From UMGS1696 sp964634795 (GTDB lineage: Bacteria; Bacillota; Clostridia; Oscillospirales; CAG-272), in contig CAZWLL010000003.1 in NCBI GenBank assembly GCA_964634795.1, positions 21,078 through 85,077 of the forward strand: a stretch of DNA of 64,000 nucleotides, read 5' to 3'. The stretch's first letter is position 1; every line of letters begins with the position of its first letter. The notes beneath the pieces are model-generated. The model worked only from the letters and a program-made list of their open reading frames with translations, was not told the origin of the DNA and did no database searches. A program made the translations under genes and the position numbers. Of the stretch, positions 19,682-31,582 are shown piece after piece.

Positions 19682-19735
19682 CGCGGGATAGGTCACTCCT
19701 CTCCCGCGGGTTCAAAACCATGTCGCCCAACATGG
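19682..19735 (+). promoter_or_regulatory. Two tandem 5'-leader hairpins before the protease
   Basis: Stem CGCGGGA / TCCCGCG (19682-19688 with 19702-19708) followed by CCATGT / ACATGG (19718-19723 with 19730-19735). No T-run, so not terminators. Such 5' stem-loops often stabilise highly expressed mRNAs. The ribosome site AAGGA follows near 19754. Confidence 0.5.
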
Positions 19736-19762
19736 AAAATATTTTAGAAAGAAGGACAGTAT

Positions 19763-22700
19763 ATGAAGAAACAATTCTCCTACCGTCTGCTTTCTTTACT
19801 TCTCGCGCTGACAATGGTATTCGGACTTCTCGTTCCGGTATCTGCAGCGAATTCCAACTCTAAGGAATTGAAGTTTGAGAAGGTAGACGAAGCCGTTTCG
19901 ACAAAGCTTTCCGAGTCAACTGTTGACGAAGAAGAAGGCAATGATATCGAAAACGGCGAATACAAGTATGCTGATGACGAAGAAGTTCGTGTATCAATCG
20001 TACTTGAAGATGAGTCAACTGTTGAAAAGTACGGTTCCGTTGACATCGCTTCCAATTCCTCCGCGATTTCTTATCGTGACGAACTTAAGGAAGAACAGGC
20101 TGACGTAACCAAGGCTATTGAGGCAGCACTCGATGAAACACTTGATGTTCAGTGGAATCTCACACTTGCCGCTAACATCATCTCCGCAAACGTTCTTTAC
20201 GGACAGATTGAAACAATCGAAGACGTAGCAGGCGTTGAAAAGGTCGTTATCGAAAACCGTTACGAACCTATGGTTGTAGATACAGACGAAACATCCGACC
20301 CCGACATGGCTACCTCCACTATCCAGACCGGTTCTGACATTGCATGGGCAGCAGGTTATACCGGCGCGGGCAGCAAGATAGCTGTAGTAGATACGGGTAT
20401 CGACTATGAGCATCAGTCATTCTCCGCCGCAGGTTACGAATATTCAATCGCTAACCTCGCAGGTGCTGCGGGAATGAGTGTTGACGAGTACAAGGAAAGC
20501 ATCGGCGTTCTCACAACAGATGACATCGACGCAGTTCTTACTCAGCTCAATGCATACGAGAGAAAGAAAGGCATGACCTCCGACGATCTGTATGTAAGCT
20601 CAAAGATTCCTTTCGGTTTCAACTACATTGATTCCAACTACACTATCGACCACGTACACGATTCTCAGGGTGAGCACGGTTCTCACGTTGAAGGTATCGC
20701 AGCAGCCAACAAGTACATCCAGAACGATGACGGTACATTCTCCAGCGCACTTGACACCGTAAAGGTACAGGGTGTTGCTCCCGATGCACAGCTCGTTGTT
20801 ATGAAGGTATTCGGTGCGGGCGGCGGTGCTTACGACTCCGACTACATGGCAGCTATCGAAGACGCTGTTATCCTCGGATGCGACTCCGTTAACCTCTCAC
20901 TCGGTTCAGGTGCTCCCGGATTCAGCCGCAGTGACACATATGAAGATCTTCTTAATACACTCACTGAAAGCGGAACAGTAGTTTCTATGTCCGCCGGCAA
21001 CTCTTACAACTGGCCGAATTCTTCCGTCAGCGGTATCGGTTACCTCTACGATGATGAAGTTGCTCTCCAGACCAACAGTTCTCCCGGATCCTACACCAAC
21101 TCTCTCGCAGTAGCTTCCATCAATAACGCAGGTTCCACCGGCTACTACTTCACAGTAGAAGGCGAGAACATTTTCTACGTTGAAACAAGCTACACAAACG
21201 CAGCTCTTACCACACTCGCAGGTGAACAGGAATATGTGTTCATCGACGGTGTCGGTCAGGCTTCCGACTTTGAGGGCATTGATGTAAAGGGCAAGGTTGT
21301 ATTCTGCTCTCGTGGTACCACTTCCTTCTATCAGAAGGCTGAAGCTGCTGTAGCAGCAGGTGCTATCGCGACTATCATTTACAACAACCAGTCCGGTACC
21401 ATCAACATGGACCTCTCGTCTTACACAAAGACAGCTCCCTGCGTATCCATCACACAGGCTGACGGTGCATACATTAAGTCTGTATCCACAGCTTCCGCTG
21501 ATGGCAAGTACTACACAGGCACAATGACAATCAACAACTCGATCGGTTCCACAATGAACGACGCGGATGTTGAAATGAGTGACTTCAGCTCTTGGGGTGT
21601 TCCCGGTTCTCTCGAACTCAAGCCTGAAATCACAGCTCCCGGCGGAAGCATCTACTCCGTATGGGGCGCAAACAATGACAACGGTCAGACAGCTCATGAC
21701 CAGTACGAGACAATGTCCGGTACTTCCATGGCTTCTCCTCAGATCGCAGGTATGGCTGCCGTTCTCGGTCAGTACATCCGCGAAAACGACCTCACAACAA
21801 AGACAGGACTTACACAGAGACAGCTTATAAACAGCCTTCTCATGTCCACAGCAACTCCCGTTATCGACCCCAACTGCGGAAATTACTACTCCGTTCTCAA
21901 CCAGGGTTCAGGTCTTGCTAATGTCGGTGATGCCGTTAACGCACAGTCCTATATCCTTGTTAAGGAAAACCTCAGCGGTACAGCTTCCGACGGTAAGGTT
22001 AAAGCCGAGCTCGGTGATGACCCTGACAAGACAGGCGATTACACTGTAGAATTCTCAGTTACAAACTTCTCCGACGAAGACACAGAATACACATTCTCCA
22101 CTGATATGTTCACTCAGGATTTGTTTGATTACGGTTACACATATCTTGATACATGGACAACTCTCCTTGACGCAGACGTTACATACACTGTAGACGGAAC
22201 AGAATTCGTTCCCAACACAGGCTTTGAATGCGACGTTGACTGCGATGGCGACACTGACACCGATGACGCTCAGGCTATCATCGACAAGGTTGTCGGCAAC
22301 GAAGTTGCAAAGTTCAACGAAAAGGTTGCAGATGTAGACGGTGACGGCGAAATCACTTCCTACGACGCACATCTCCTTCTCAAGAACCTCACTCTCGCAG
22401 CTGTTGAAGTTGATGCAGGCGAAACAATCAATGTTTCCGTTAACATCAAGCTCACAGACGCTCAGAAGGCATATCTTGACGAAAACTATTCCGTTGGCGC
22501 ATACGTTGAAGGCTACATTTTCGTAGAAACAGCTAACACAGAAGACGGCGCGGTTCTTCCCGCTCACTCCATCCCTGTTCTCGGCTTCTACGGCAACTGG
22601 TCCGACGCAAAGGTTTACGATACTTCAACATACGTTGAAAAGCTCTACGGCGACACTCGTACACCTCATACCGGTGTTACATCCACAAACTATGTAGCAC

Positions 22701-25700
22701 TCCGTTATCCCGGCGAATCCGTAAATACTATCTACACTGTTAACCCCTACTTTATAGAAGGTGATTCAGTAGAAGATATTCCTTACGAACGCGCTGCAAT
22801 CAACAGCAACACTTCACTTTATCAGTATAAGGTAACCCTCGAACGCAACGCAGCAGCAGTTGTTTACTTCGTAAAGAACGCTGACGGCGAAGTTATCTAC
22901 ATGGGTCCCGTTACTAACCAGGTTACTCCCGCTTACTATTATGTAAACGGCGGTTCTTGGAGAAGCACAGCATCTACTCTTAACTCTAACCAGAAGCCTT
23001 CAGCTCTCGGTCTCGAGGAAGGCGATGTATTCACAGCAGGTCTCGCATTCATTCCCGAATACTACGAAGAAGGCGTACTCGATTCAGATTCAGTAAAAGC
23101 TATACTCGAATCCGACGTACTCGGCGACGGTGCTTACCTTGCTAACACATTCACAGTTGATAACACAGCTCCCGAACTCGTTTCCGTAACTAAGGATCTC
23201 CTCACAGGTGATGTAACTGTTACAGCTAAGGATAACCAGTACATAGCAGAACTTGCTATCTACAGAGGTATCGGCAACAAGCTCATCACAGGCGGCGTTC
23301 CCGAACAGACAGAAGCAGGTCAGGAATGCGGCGGCACATTCGATCTCGACGATTCCGTTGGCGAATACATCAAGATCGTTGTAGCTGACTACGCAGGCAA
23401 CGAAACAACATACAAGGTATACTATGGTGGTACACCTGAAGACTTCACAGGCAGAATGTTCGGCTTCACATCCGGCACAAACCGTGGTAACGGTGCTCGT
23501 TGGGTAGAAGTTGATCCCGAAACACTTTCAACATCAGCAGGTCTTGAAGATTTCGAAGAAGTTACATACGAAGCATATGCTGCTGATTACATCGGCGGNN
23601 NNNNNNNNAACACTCGACGGAATCTACGCTGCTCCTCAGGAAGCATATTCCGAAACATCTAAGGTTGCATCCTTCAGCGGTGTATTCGAAGATGACGAAT
23701 ATGTTGCCGACATAGCATTCAATACTCAGAACAGCACACTTTACGTTTTGACAAACCACCTCGGCAATACTCAGAGAGGTACAATTGCCTATAACGCAAA
23801 CGCACTTTACACAGTTGACTACATCAGCGGTGAAATCGAAAAGGTTGCAGATATTACTGTAAACCACAGCGTTTCATCTTATCGTGTACTCCGTGCATTC
23901 ACCATCGATGACGAAGGTAAATTCTACGGTGTAAACGCCGCATACTCTTCATTCGTATCTGTATATGAATGGACACTCGATGATATCGTAGACGGCAGCC
24001 TTACCGTTAACGGTACAAGCGTAGGCAAGTCAAGTGTATACTTCTCAAGCTTTGCTTCCATGGCTTATGACCACGACAAGGATATCATTTATCTCGCAGG
24101 CGGTTACGGCGCAAAGAACAGCACTGACGTTGACAACGAGCTTTGGGTATATGATCCCGAAACCAAGACAATCAATCATCCCAACAGCAACAACGCTCAG
24201 TTCTACGATCACACTGTAGCTCTCTACGTTGTTCCCTCCAGCACAGTTTCCATTCCTAAGGATGCAAAGGTTGAAAGCGTTGTTCTCAACCATTCAGCTA
24301 TTACACTTCTCAAGGGATCCACAACATCTCTCGAAGCAAGCGTTCTTCCTTGGATCGTTTCCGACAAGTCCGTAACATGGACAACATCCGATGCATCCAC
24401 AGTTTCTGTTGATGCCAACGGTACAATCAAGACTCTCAAGGTTGGTACAGCTACAATTACAGCTACATCCAATGCAGATCCTACAAAGTCCGCAACATGC
24501 GAAGTAACAGTAACAAAGCTCGACAACATTGAACTCAGCGGTCTCGTTTACGGTTCTGACAGCAAGGCTTACTGGTCAGAATTCGACACAGATGACACTG
24601 AAGCTTGGACAGCTGTTGCAGAAGGCGCAAGCTACTATGCAGGTGCTCTCCAGGACGAAGAAATTATCGTTCACACAGGCGACACAATGTTCGGTGTAGA
24701 CCCCGATACATTCGAAACCGTTTCCTACGGTGCAATCGCTTCTTCTTGGATTTGGTCTGACGCAGCACAGGCACCTGCATCCGCCGATGGTATCTTCGGA
24801 CGTATGATAGGTATCTGCATGAACGGTACTTACCTTGAAATGCTCAACCCCGCAGAAGGATCACTCTCTTACTGGGATCTCTCTTCCTACTACGGTGATG
24901 ACGCAATGGCTACTATCGCTTACGCAGGCGCAGGCACATACTACTACTCAACACTCGACTGGTCCACTTGGTCATTCATCAGCGGCGATTGGCCGGCTCT
25001 CTTCTACTATGTAATGACAGAAAGCGGAACACTTTATAAGTTCACTGTCTTCACATACAATGAAGGCGAAAGCTACACAATGGTAAGAGAAGAAATCGGT
25101 GATACAACACTTGAACTCACCGGTGTATCCGCTGTTACAGGCGGCAAGTACGCTTCCCTTATTTATGATGAAGCTACCGGTTACCTCCTCACCTCTGTTT
25201 ACACAGACGGTGAAACAGCTACACTTTACGCAATCAACCCCGAAACACTTATAGTTTCCGAAGTTGGTACATTCGGCGATAAGGTATGGCCCGTTGTTTC
25301 CCTCTATCAGTATGACAGAGCTACAGATCTTACAATCAAGCTCGACACATCTGACATCACAATCTACGAAAAAGACACTTACAAGGTTTCTCCGAAGGTT
25401 ATCCTCGGCGAGACAAACGAACTCACATGGACAACATCCGATGCTACTGTAGCAACAGTTGAAAACGGTGTAATCACAGGCGTTGGCGAAGGCACAGCCG
25501 TTATTACATGCACAACAGTTGATACAAACGACAACGGTGAACACATCTCCAAGAGCATTAACGTTACAGTAAGAGGTCTTGTTGATGTTGACGCTACCGT
25601 TAAGGCTCAGGCTACAATCGACGGTACAACAGCATGGGTATCCATCGACCTCAGCGATATGTCCGTTGACGTTGACGGTGCTGCTACAACAGAGATTTAC

Positions 25701-27938
25701 GGCGGCGGTTACTCCGTTGGTTACCTCTGGGGCACTGACATCAAGGACGAAACAGGTCACATTTACCGCATTGACGCTACAACATTCGAGGAAAGCGAAG
25801 GAAGCGAATGCTCCACATCTTACGCTATCCGCGATGTAGCTGACGCTGCAGCAGTTGACTTCACATTCACCGATGACGACAAGGTAGTTCACTCCGGTGT
25901 CGGCTTCGGTACTCCTCTCTACATTTCCGCAAGCGATGGTCTCTATGAGCTCACCGATTACGAAGCAGGCTCACTCTCCGGCTGGAGAGCAAGCTCCAAC
26001 TATCCGAACCTTGCAGGTATTGCGTATGTTTCGGATATGACTCTCGCACAAGTTAACGAACTGCTTACAACCCCGATTGATGAGGCTGACAGCAATGCTA
26101 CCTGCCATCTCTACTATGTTCTCTCAACAGACGGTTATGTATTCCAGTACATTATTGTTCCGATTATGACAACAGACGATGACGATGATTCAGGTGAATT
26201 ACTTGTAAGCGCATCTCTTGTTCGCGGTAAGATCGCTGAATTCGATTCCGAATTCGAGGATCCCAACGCACTTTCAACTGCATACGTTGAATTCGGCAGC
26301 GACAACTACGGTCTCCTTATCTCCGATGAAAACAGCGGTTCCGTTTACTACCTCAACCTTGCAGGCGAAGATGCTGTTATCGGTAAGATCGGCAACGTAG
26401 CTAACGCTACAAACCTCACAGCTCTCTACTCCGCAGCAGCTACAACCGCTTCCGACGATGCTGTTAAGTCAGTAATGGCTAACGCAGCCGCTAAGTACGA
26501 AGTTGAAGTTGTTGACGCAGAAACAACATCCGTTGCTCCTGTTGAAGTATCCTTAATGAAGTCCGCAGACGCTAAGGCTGTTAATGCTGACTCCGCTGAA
26601 GCTGTTGAAGCTGCAGCAACCGTATCTGTATCCGCTCCTGTTTCCGTATCCAAGGTTAACGGTTCTCTCAACGCAGCATCCGTTCAGTCCGTAAAGGATT
26701 CCGACGCTGACGCTGACGAACATGTTCTCACCGTAAATATCAAGGAAGACGTAGCTGTTACAAACGGCAAGTATGTTGTTACTTACGATCCCGCTAAGGT
26801 TACACTCGTAAGCACAGTTTCCTCCGAAAAGGTTAAGGCATTCAATGTTGACGAAGAAAACGGCAAGATCGTATTTGCATTCGCTTCCGCAGACGCTGTT
26901 GAAGCAGGCAAGACTCTCGCAACCGTAACATTCGAATACGGCGATTATGTTGAAACCGAAATCGACATCGACGTTGAAGAACGCAACGATGATACCGATG
27001 TTGACGAAGACACTGTTGTTATCTCCATCGAAGATGAAGTTGGCGAACATGATTGGGTTGAAACCGAACGTGTTGACGCTACTTGCACCGAAGACGGTTA
27101 TGTAACATATGAGTGCTCCAAGTGCGGCGAAACAAAGACCGTAATTCTCAAGGCTCTCGGACACAACTTCGTTGTTAAGGAAGGCTATGCAGGACTTACA
27201 AGAACAACAATGGTATGCTCACGCTGCGGTCTCGAAATCGACGGCAACAATCCGCTTCCGGTAATCAATCCTATCACAAGACCTATCCTCAATCCTACAA
27301 AGCCCACAACACCCGTTGTTCAGCCTAAGGAAGATGATGACGATGAGGAACCTGTTGATGAGACTGAAGAACCTGTAGTAGAACCCGCTAAGGACGAACT
27401 CCCCTTCGTAGACGTAAGCACTGATGATTGGTACTACACCGCTGTTGAGTATCTCTACAACGAAGGTATCATGAACGGTACAAGCGATACAGAGTTCTCA
27501 CCCGATTACGAACTCAACAGAGCTACAATCGTTACAATCCTTTACAGACTCGAAGGCGAACCCGAAGTTGACACAGAGAATACCTTCTCCGACGTTGAAC
27601 CCGGTGAATGGTACTCCGACGCTGTTGAATGGGCTGCTTCCGTTGGTATCGTAAAGGGTTACGAAGACGGTACATTCGCTCCCAAGAAGGCTGTTACACG
27701 TGAACAGCTCTCCGCTATCATCTACAGATATGCTGAGTACAAGGGCATCACCATCTACGAAACAACAGTTGAACTCGGTGAAGAAGCAGTAGTTTCCGAC
27801 TGGGCAAAGGCTGACGTTCAGTGGGCAGTTTCCGAAGGCCTCCTCGTTGACGGCGAAAACGTAAACGCTACTGAAAACGCAACCCGTGCAGAAGTTGCAG
27901 CTGCTATCTACACATTCCTTACAAAGACCGCTAAATAA
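19763..27938 (+). CDS. Giant secreted S8 serine protease with PA, dockerin-like, Big2, cohesin-like and SLH modules
   Basis: Signal peptide at residues 1-29 (LLSLLLALTMVFGLLVPVSA), then an inhibitor-type prodomain. Catalytic Asp210 (VVDTGID), His305 (GEHGSHVEG) and Ser655 (SGTSMASP) form the subtilisin triad; a PA domain is inserted at about 455-590. Around 822-880 (22228-22410) two calcium-loop repeats, CDGDTDTDDAQ and VDGDGEITSYDA, look like a type I dockerin. A 10-N gap lies at 23599-23608. After it come propeller-like repeats, Big2 domains (24262-24520, 25321-25575), a cohesin-like module (26722-26975), a Cys-pair repeat (27049-27230), a Pro/acidic linker, and three SLH domains (27400-27935) for cell-wall anchoring. 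About 2,720 residues. The frame changes across the N run, so a true gap divisible by three is needed for one protein. Codons are strongly biased (Lys nearly always AAG), suggesting high expression. Substrate unknown. Confidence 0.9.
23599..23608. other. Assembly gap, 10 N, inside the protease gene
   Basis: The coding frame before the gap (codons starting at 2 mod 3) and after it (0 mod 3) differ by what ten placeholder bases would cause. Both sides continue without stops for more than 3.8 kb, so this is a gap artefact rather than a real frameshift. Confidence 0.95.
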
Positions 27939-27970
27939 TTTTAACCGAATTATCATAGCAAGGTTTAAGT

Positions 27971-28015
27971 AAAAAAGAACCGGAACAGAGTAAAATCTGG
28001 ACCGGTTCTTTTTTT
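27971..28015. terminator. Bidirectional terminator between protease and hydrolase
   Basis: AAAAAAGAACCGG and CCGGTTCTTTTTTT arms with an 18-base loop; it lies between two convergent genes. Confidence 0.9.
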
Positions 28016-28041
28016 GCGCTTATATGTCTATTTAAATATCG

Positions 28042-28962
28042 CTATTTGATAAAACTCAATATATCGCGTATGCACTCTTCTCTGCTTGTATCATTCAGTA
28101 TCTCATGTCTGCAGCCAGGATACAGCTTCATTTGTACATTACAGCCTCTTTTCTGCAGGCGACAATACACCTGTGTTACCCCCTTACCATAGTCACCCAC
28201 GGGATCGTCTCCGCCCGAGAGCAGCAGTACAGGCAGTTTTGTATCAAAGGAATTGAACCATTTATCTGAATTGGTTTTGTGATTAAGCACAACCAAATCC
28301 TTCATTGCGGAAAGAGTGAACATAAAGCTGCAGTACTTATCCGCACGATACCTCGCGCGAACATCGGCATCCTTTGATATCCATGAATTGTATTCTTTCT
28401 CCGGGAACTTCTTAATATAGCTTCCGAATACCATTTTATATATCAGCTTTGAACGGTGCTTGTCTCCGCAAAATAGCATCATTGCGTTGATGAGTGCTAT
28501 ACCGAATCCCGCGGCGGGATTTTTTCCGCCCGTTCCCATAATTATAAGCTTGTCGGGCAATACATACTTTTCCGCCGCGTATCTTACAATAAACGAGCCC
28601 ATGCTGTGCCCCATAAGAAAGTACGGCTTGTCCCCTCCGAAATCACGTCTGACCGCGTCACTGTATATTTTCACGTCCTCCGCAAGTCTTTCGTATCCTT
28701 CTCGGCGCGATATATAACCAAGCTCGTCATCGCTCACAGTTCGTCCATGGCCGAGATTGTCATATCCGAAGCATATAAACCCGTTCTCGGCTATCTCCCG
28801 CATAAACGCGTCATAACGCTCTATATGCTCACACATGCCGTGAACCACATGCAGCATTCCTTTAATCTTCTGTCCCGGATTATCGGGAATATATACATGC
28901 CCTGCGAGTGTATGTATATTGTCGGATGATTTTACATTATATTCGGTTTTGATTACGCTCAT
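28042..28962 (-). CDS. Alpha/beta hydrolase, monoacylglycerol-lipase-like
   Basis: 306 residues, no signal peptide. HGMCEHIERYDAF (the oxyanion-side motif of serine aminopeptidase S33 / Hydrolase_4 proteins), GYDNLGHGRT, nucleophile elbow GHSMGS, a late Asp in GGDDPVG and His in GCRHEIL complete a Ser-Asp-His triad. Family members split monoacylglycerols or lysophospholipids. AAAGGA precedes the ATG by ten bases. It is a single gene, convergent with the protease and divergent from the next gene. Confidence 0.88.
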   Translation of the reverse strand: MSVIKTEYNVKSSDNIHTLAGHVYIPDNPGQKIKGMLHVVHGMCEHIERYDAFMREIAENGFICFGYDNLGHGRTVSDDELGYISRREGYERLAEDVKIYSDAVRRDFGGDKPYFLMGHSMGSFIVRYAAEKYVLPDKLIIMGTGGKNPAAGFGIALINAMMLFCGDKHRSKLIYKMVFGSYIKKFPEKEYNSWISKDADVRARYRADKYCSFMFTLSAMKDLVVLNHKTNSDKWFNSFDTKLPVLLLSGGDDPVGDYGKGVTQVYCRLQKRGCNVQMKLYPGCRHEILNDTSREECIRDILSFIK

Positions 28963-29000
28963 TTTATTTTCATCCTTTCTTTGTATGATTTATTTTTATC

Positions 29001-29029
29001 TTGACATAACGGTATGTATGAATTATACT
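29001..29029 (+). promoter_or_regulatory. Sigma-A promoter of the GxGYxYP lipoprotein gene
   Basis: TTGACA (29001-29006), 17-base spacer, TATACT (29024-29029). It covers the in-frame ATG at 29014, so translation must begin at 29065. Confidence 0.88.
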
Positions 29030-29064
29030 TATTTCAAGTATATATACACGGAGATATATTTAAT

Positions 29065-30830
29065 ATGACCAAAAATCGTAAATTAGTTTCTGTCATCGCA
29101 TTAATTGCGGTGTTTACGTTATTCCTTTTCTCTTGTTCCGCCGATTCCGACACATCACCTCAATCTACTGAATCGGAAACGGAAACCGCAGCAACGGATG
29201 AAAGCATAAATCTGACATCCGACGGAAACGCCGAATATGTCGTTGTACGCGGAGACAGCGCCGAGGACACGGAAATTGACGCGGCAGTATCACTGTACAA
29301 AGCTTTAAACGGTATGGAATACGGCTCGTTCACTATCACATCCGACTGGCTTGACGCGGACGCAGAAGACAGTGCCGCATCAATAAAAGAAATATTGGTC
29401 GGAAAAACTTCACGTGACGAAAGCATAAACGCGCTTTCAACCCTCGAGGAAAACAGCTATATTGTTGAGGTTATCGGAAACAAAATCGTAATTTTAGGCT
29501 ATTCTTCTCTCGGAACTGCAAAAGCCGTAGAGGACATAATCAGCGGTAAAATCGATATTTTCGACAATACGGATACGTCATCCGAATTATCGGTTTCCAA
29601 GGATTATAAATATATCGGTACTTACGACAATGTGCTCGCACACACGATAATCAATTATGCTTCATCAGTCGGTGCGGATATCGGAGGCTCGGAACAGGAT
29701 TCAGTTCGTCTCACAACATGTCTTCAGGGACTTATTAACCGTGATTTCGATGAGACTGACATGCTCGTTCATCAAACGATGGACTCCAAGGATAAATTCT
29801 GGCTTAACTATATGACCGAAGACGGCAATTACTTTGCCGACTATGAAATATACGACATATCCACCGCTGACGAATACCTGAGCTTCTTCCTGCCGTATAT
29901 AAAGAAATACGGCATAGTAGCATGGGACGCATGTGTTCCCTCCACAGCCAACGTAGCATCCACTATATGCGGTGTTGACTCCTACCTGCCTGTAATGTAT
30001 TCCGAGGATTCAGACAGCCTGTATCAAAGCTGTTAGGCTTAGGCGTTGAAGTAAAGATGTCTCTTGTCGGCAAGTTTACCGGAAGCGGAACTATTCCCGA
30101 TACCGATATCGAATCCTCCGGAAGCGCAAAATGCGATGCTTATTTATGGGCACTCGAAAAATACATAGATAAATGCTCAACGGAGCTGTTAGGATACGCT
30201 CTTGACGAAGCTGGATGTATTCCCGGAACAACGACATATGAGGGTGCCGAATCTACAAGCGCTTTTTATAATCAAATATATAACCACGATTATTTCGTAA
30301 TGAAAAAAGCGTTTTGTTTTGATTTAACGAGCAATGCGGATGAAGCGCCGTTTGATGATCCCACACAGCCTATCGGAACGGATTACAACACGCTGTGCAA
30401 AATACTTCCAGCCGCATACGACAGAGCGAACGGTGAATTCACAACCATAGTCGGCTTCCCGCCGTGGTGGATGAAATACACACAATTCTTAAATCGCGGC
30501 AATATTGCCGAGGTATCGCTCGAGTGGCAGTTCGCACAGCTTGCATCAACATACAACTGCGCGCTTGAAGCCGACTGCGCTCATCCGTGCTGCATGACTA
30601 ACGCGTCTCTTTATTGCTACTATCCACTCAAGGACAGCTACGAAAACAATAAACCGACCGAATATCCCGAATNNNNNNNNNNNNNNNNNNNNNNNNNNNN
30701 NNNNNNNNNNNNNNNNNNNNNNNNNNNNNNNNNNNNNNNNNNNNNNNNNNNNNNNNNNNNNNNNNNNNNNNNAATGTTCGACCTTATAAAGCAATCCGGC
30801 TTAGGCGATGTTATTGAACCGATTGAGTAA
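29065..30830 (+). pseudogene. GxGYxYP-family lipoprotein, frameshifted and containing an assembly gap
   Basis: From ATG 29065 (GGAGA upstream) the protein begins with a lipoprotein signal ending LFSC, then a Ser/Thr/acidic linker. LTTCLQGLINRD matches the N-terminal GxGYxYP signature also seen in the gene at 1349-3346. The frame stops at TAG 30034-30036. Adding one A to CAAAGC at 30025-30030 joins it to the next frame (YQ-KLLGLGVEVKMSLVGKF), which goes on to 30672, where 100 N begin. Eighteen codons after the gap end at 30828-30830. The single-base loss may be real decay or a consensus error. The protein would be anchored on the outer face of the membrane. Function as a glycan-active enzyme is inferred from the family. 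Confidence 0.75.
30673..30772. other. Assembly gap, 100 N
   Basis: Exactly 100 N inside the GxGYxYP lipoprotein gene; the true size is unknown. Confidence 0.98.
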
Positions 30831-30845
30831 TTAAGCTGAAGAAAT

Positions 30846-30914
30846 AATCCCAAGTCCGCTATGTTTCTCTGATGTTATAACCCCGGAGAAGCAATGCGGA
30901 ACTTGGGAATTTTT
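30846..30914. terminator. Long hairpin terminator between convergent genes
   Basis: TCCCAAGTCCGC (30848-30859) pairs with GCGGAACTTGGGA (30896-30908), apart from a one-base bulge, across a 36-base loop; TTTTT follows on the plus strand. Confidence 0.7.
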
Positions 30915-30917
30915 CGT

Positions 30918-31232
30918 TTATTTGTTATCCAGGAATTCGAGAACCTCATCCTTCGGCATGAAGCCTACTGTTCTCTTCTTTTCGTTTCCGTTCTCAAGCA
31001 AAACAACAGTGGGAATCGACATGATTCCGAACCTTTTCGCAAGCTCGATTTCATCGTCGACATTTACCTTGCAAAACCAAAAGTCATCTCTTTCCTCGGA
31101 TATCTCGTCTATAATCGGAGAAAGCATTTTGCATGGACCGCACCACGGTGCCCAAAAATCGATAACCACCGGCTTTTCGCTTTTTTCGACTACCTTATCG
31201 AAAGCACCGCTTGTTAAATTATATACTGCCAT
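30918..31232 (-). CDS. trxA: Thioredoxin
   Basis: 104 residues, the normal thioredoxin length. Active site WAPWCGPCK at about 28-36 with the redox Cys pair, and the conserved cis-proline in SIPTVVLLENG. Cytoplasmic general disulfide reductase, reduced by thioredoxin reductase, which is not in this window. A TATAAT box lies upstream near 31287 with a poor -35. Monocistronic. Confidence 0.97.
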   Translation of the reverse strand: MAVYNLTSGAFDKVVEKSEKPVVIDFWAPWCGPCKMLSPIIDEISEERDDFWFCKVNVDDEIELAKRFGIMSIPTVVLLENGNEKKRTVGFMPKDEVLEFLDNK

Positions 31233-31455
31233 ATTCTATCAATCCTTTCTTAATTATTAATATGTATCAGAGTCTACATTTTGATTATAGAACATAAAAG
31301 TGAATATTGGGTATCGTACATTCGAAAATACTGTTAATTCTGACGTACTGTGATATAAAGTGACAGCTTTACGGGAATGTATACGCTTGGTGAAAAACAA
31401 CCGAATAATTTATAATGGTTTCCCGAATTTTATAAATTATTTTCGAATTTTAAGA

Positions 31456-31485
31456 TTGACATGCGATACACATATATGCTATAAT
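31456..31485 (+). promoter_or_regulatory. Sigma-A promoter of the metNIQ leader
   Basis: TTGACA (31456-31461), 18-base spacer, TATAAT (31480-31485). Transcription would start near 31492, 40 bases before the leader ORF and 220 bases before metN. From 31233 to 31455 I see nothing else besides a possible weak trxA promoter. Confidence 0.85.
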
Positions 31486-31531
31486 ACAGCTACAGAAAAA
31501 AATTACCACAGATAATCTCAAGGAGTTTATT

Positions 31532-31582
31532 ATGTACAGCATCAAGAGAGCCGCAATTCGAATGTTCTCCGCCCGGACTTAA
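31532..31582 (+). CDS. Putative 16-residue leader peptide of metNIQ
   Basis: ATG 31532 is preceded by a perfect AAGGAG with a six-base spacer, and the frame MYSIKRAAIRMFSART ends at TAA 31580-31582. It begins about 40 bases after the predicted transcription start. Its last codons (31573-31579, CCGGACT) are the exact complement of the 5' arm of the downstream terminator. It has Met at 1 and 11 and is rich in Arg. Too short for homology from sequence alone; the good ribosome site and the overlap with the RNA switch are the evidence that it is translated. Confidence 0.6.
   Translation: MYSIKRAAIRMFSART

Noticed and set aside
20906..21697. 263-residue antisense open frame within the protease gene
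   Set aside because: Cys/Val-rich shadow frame caused by the biased codon use of the sense gene; no ribosome site.
23511..23662. Overlapping ORFs as a programmed frameshift in the protease
   Set aside because: The frame change falls exactly on a 10-N gap, so it is an assembly artefact.
24972..25892. 306-residue antisense open frame in the protease gene
   Set aside because: Same shadow effect; composition is not protein-like.
29014..29064. Longer start for the GxGYxYP lipoprotein at 29014
   Set aside because: It overlaps the TTGACA-17-TATACT promoter; the signal peptide begins at 29065.
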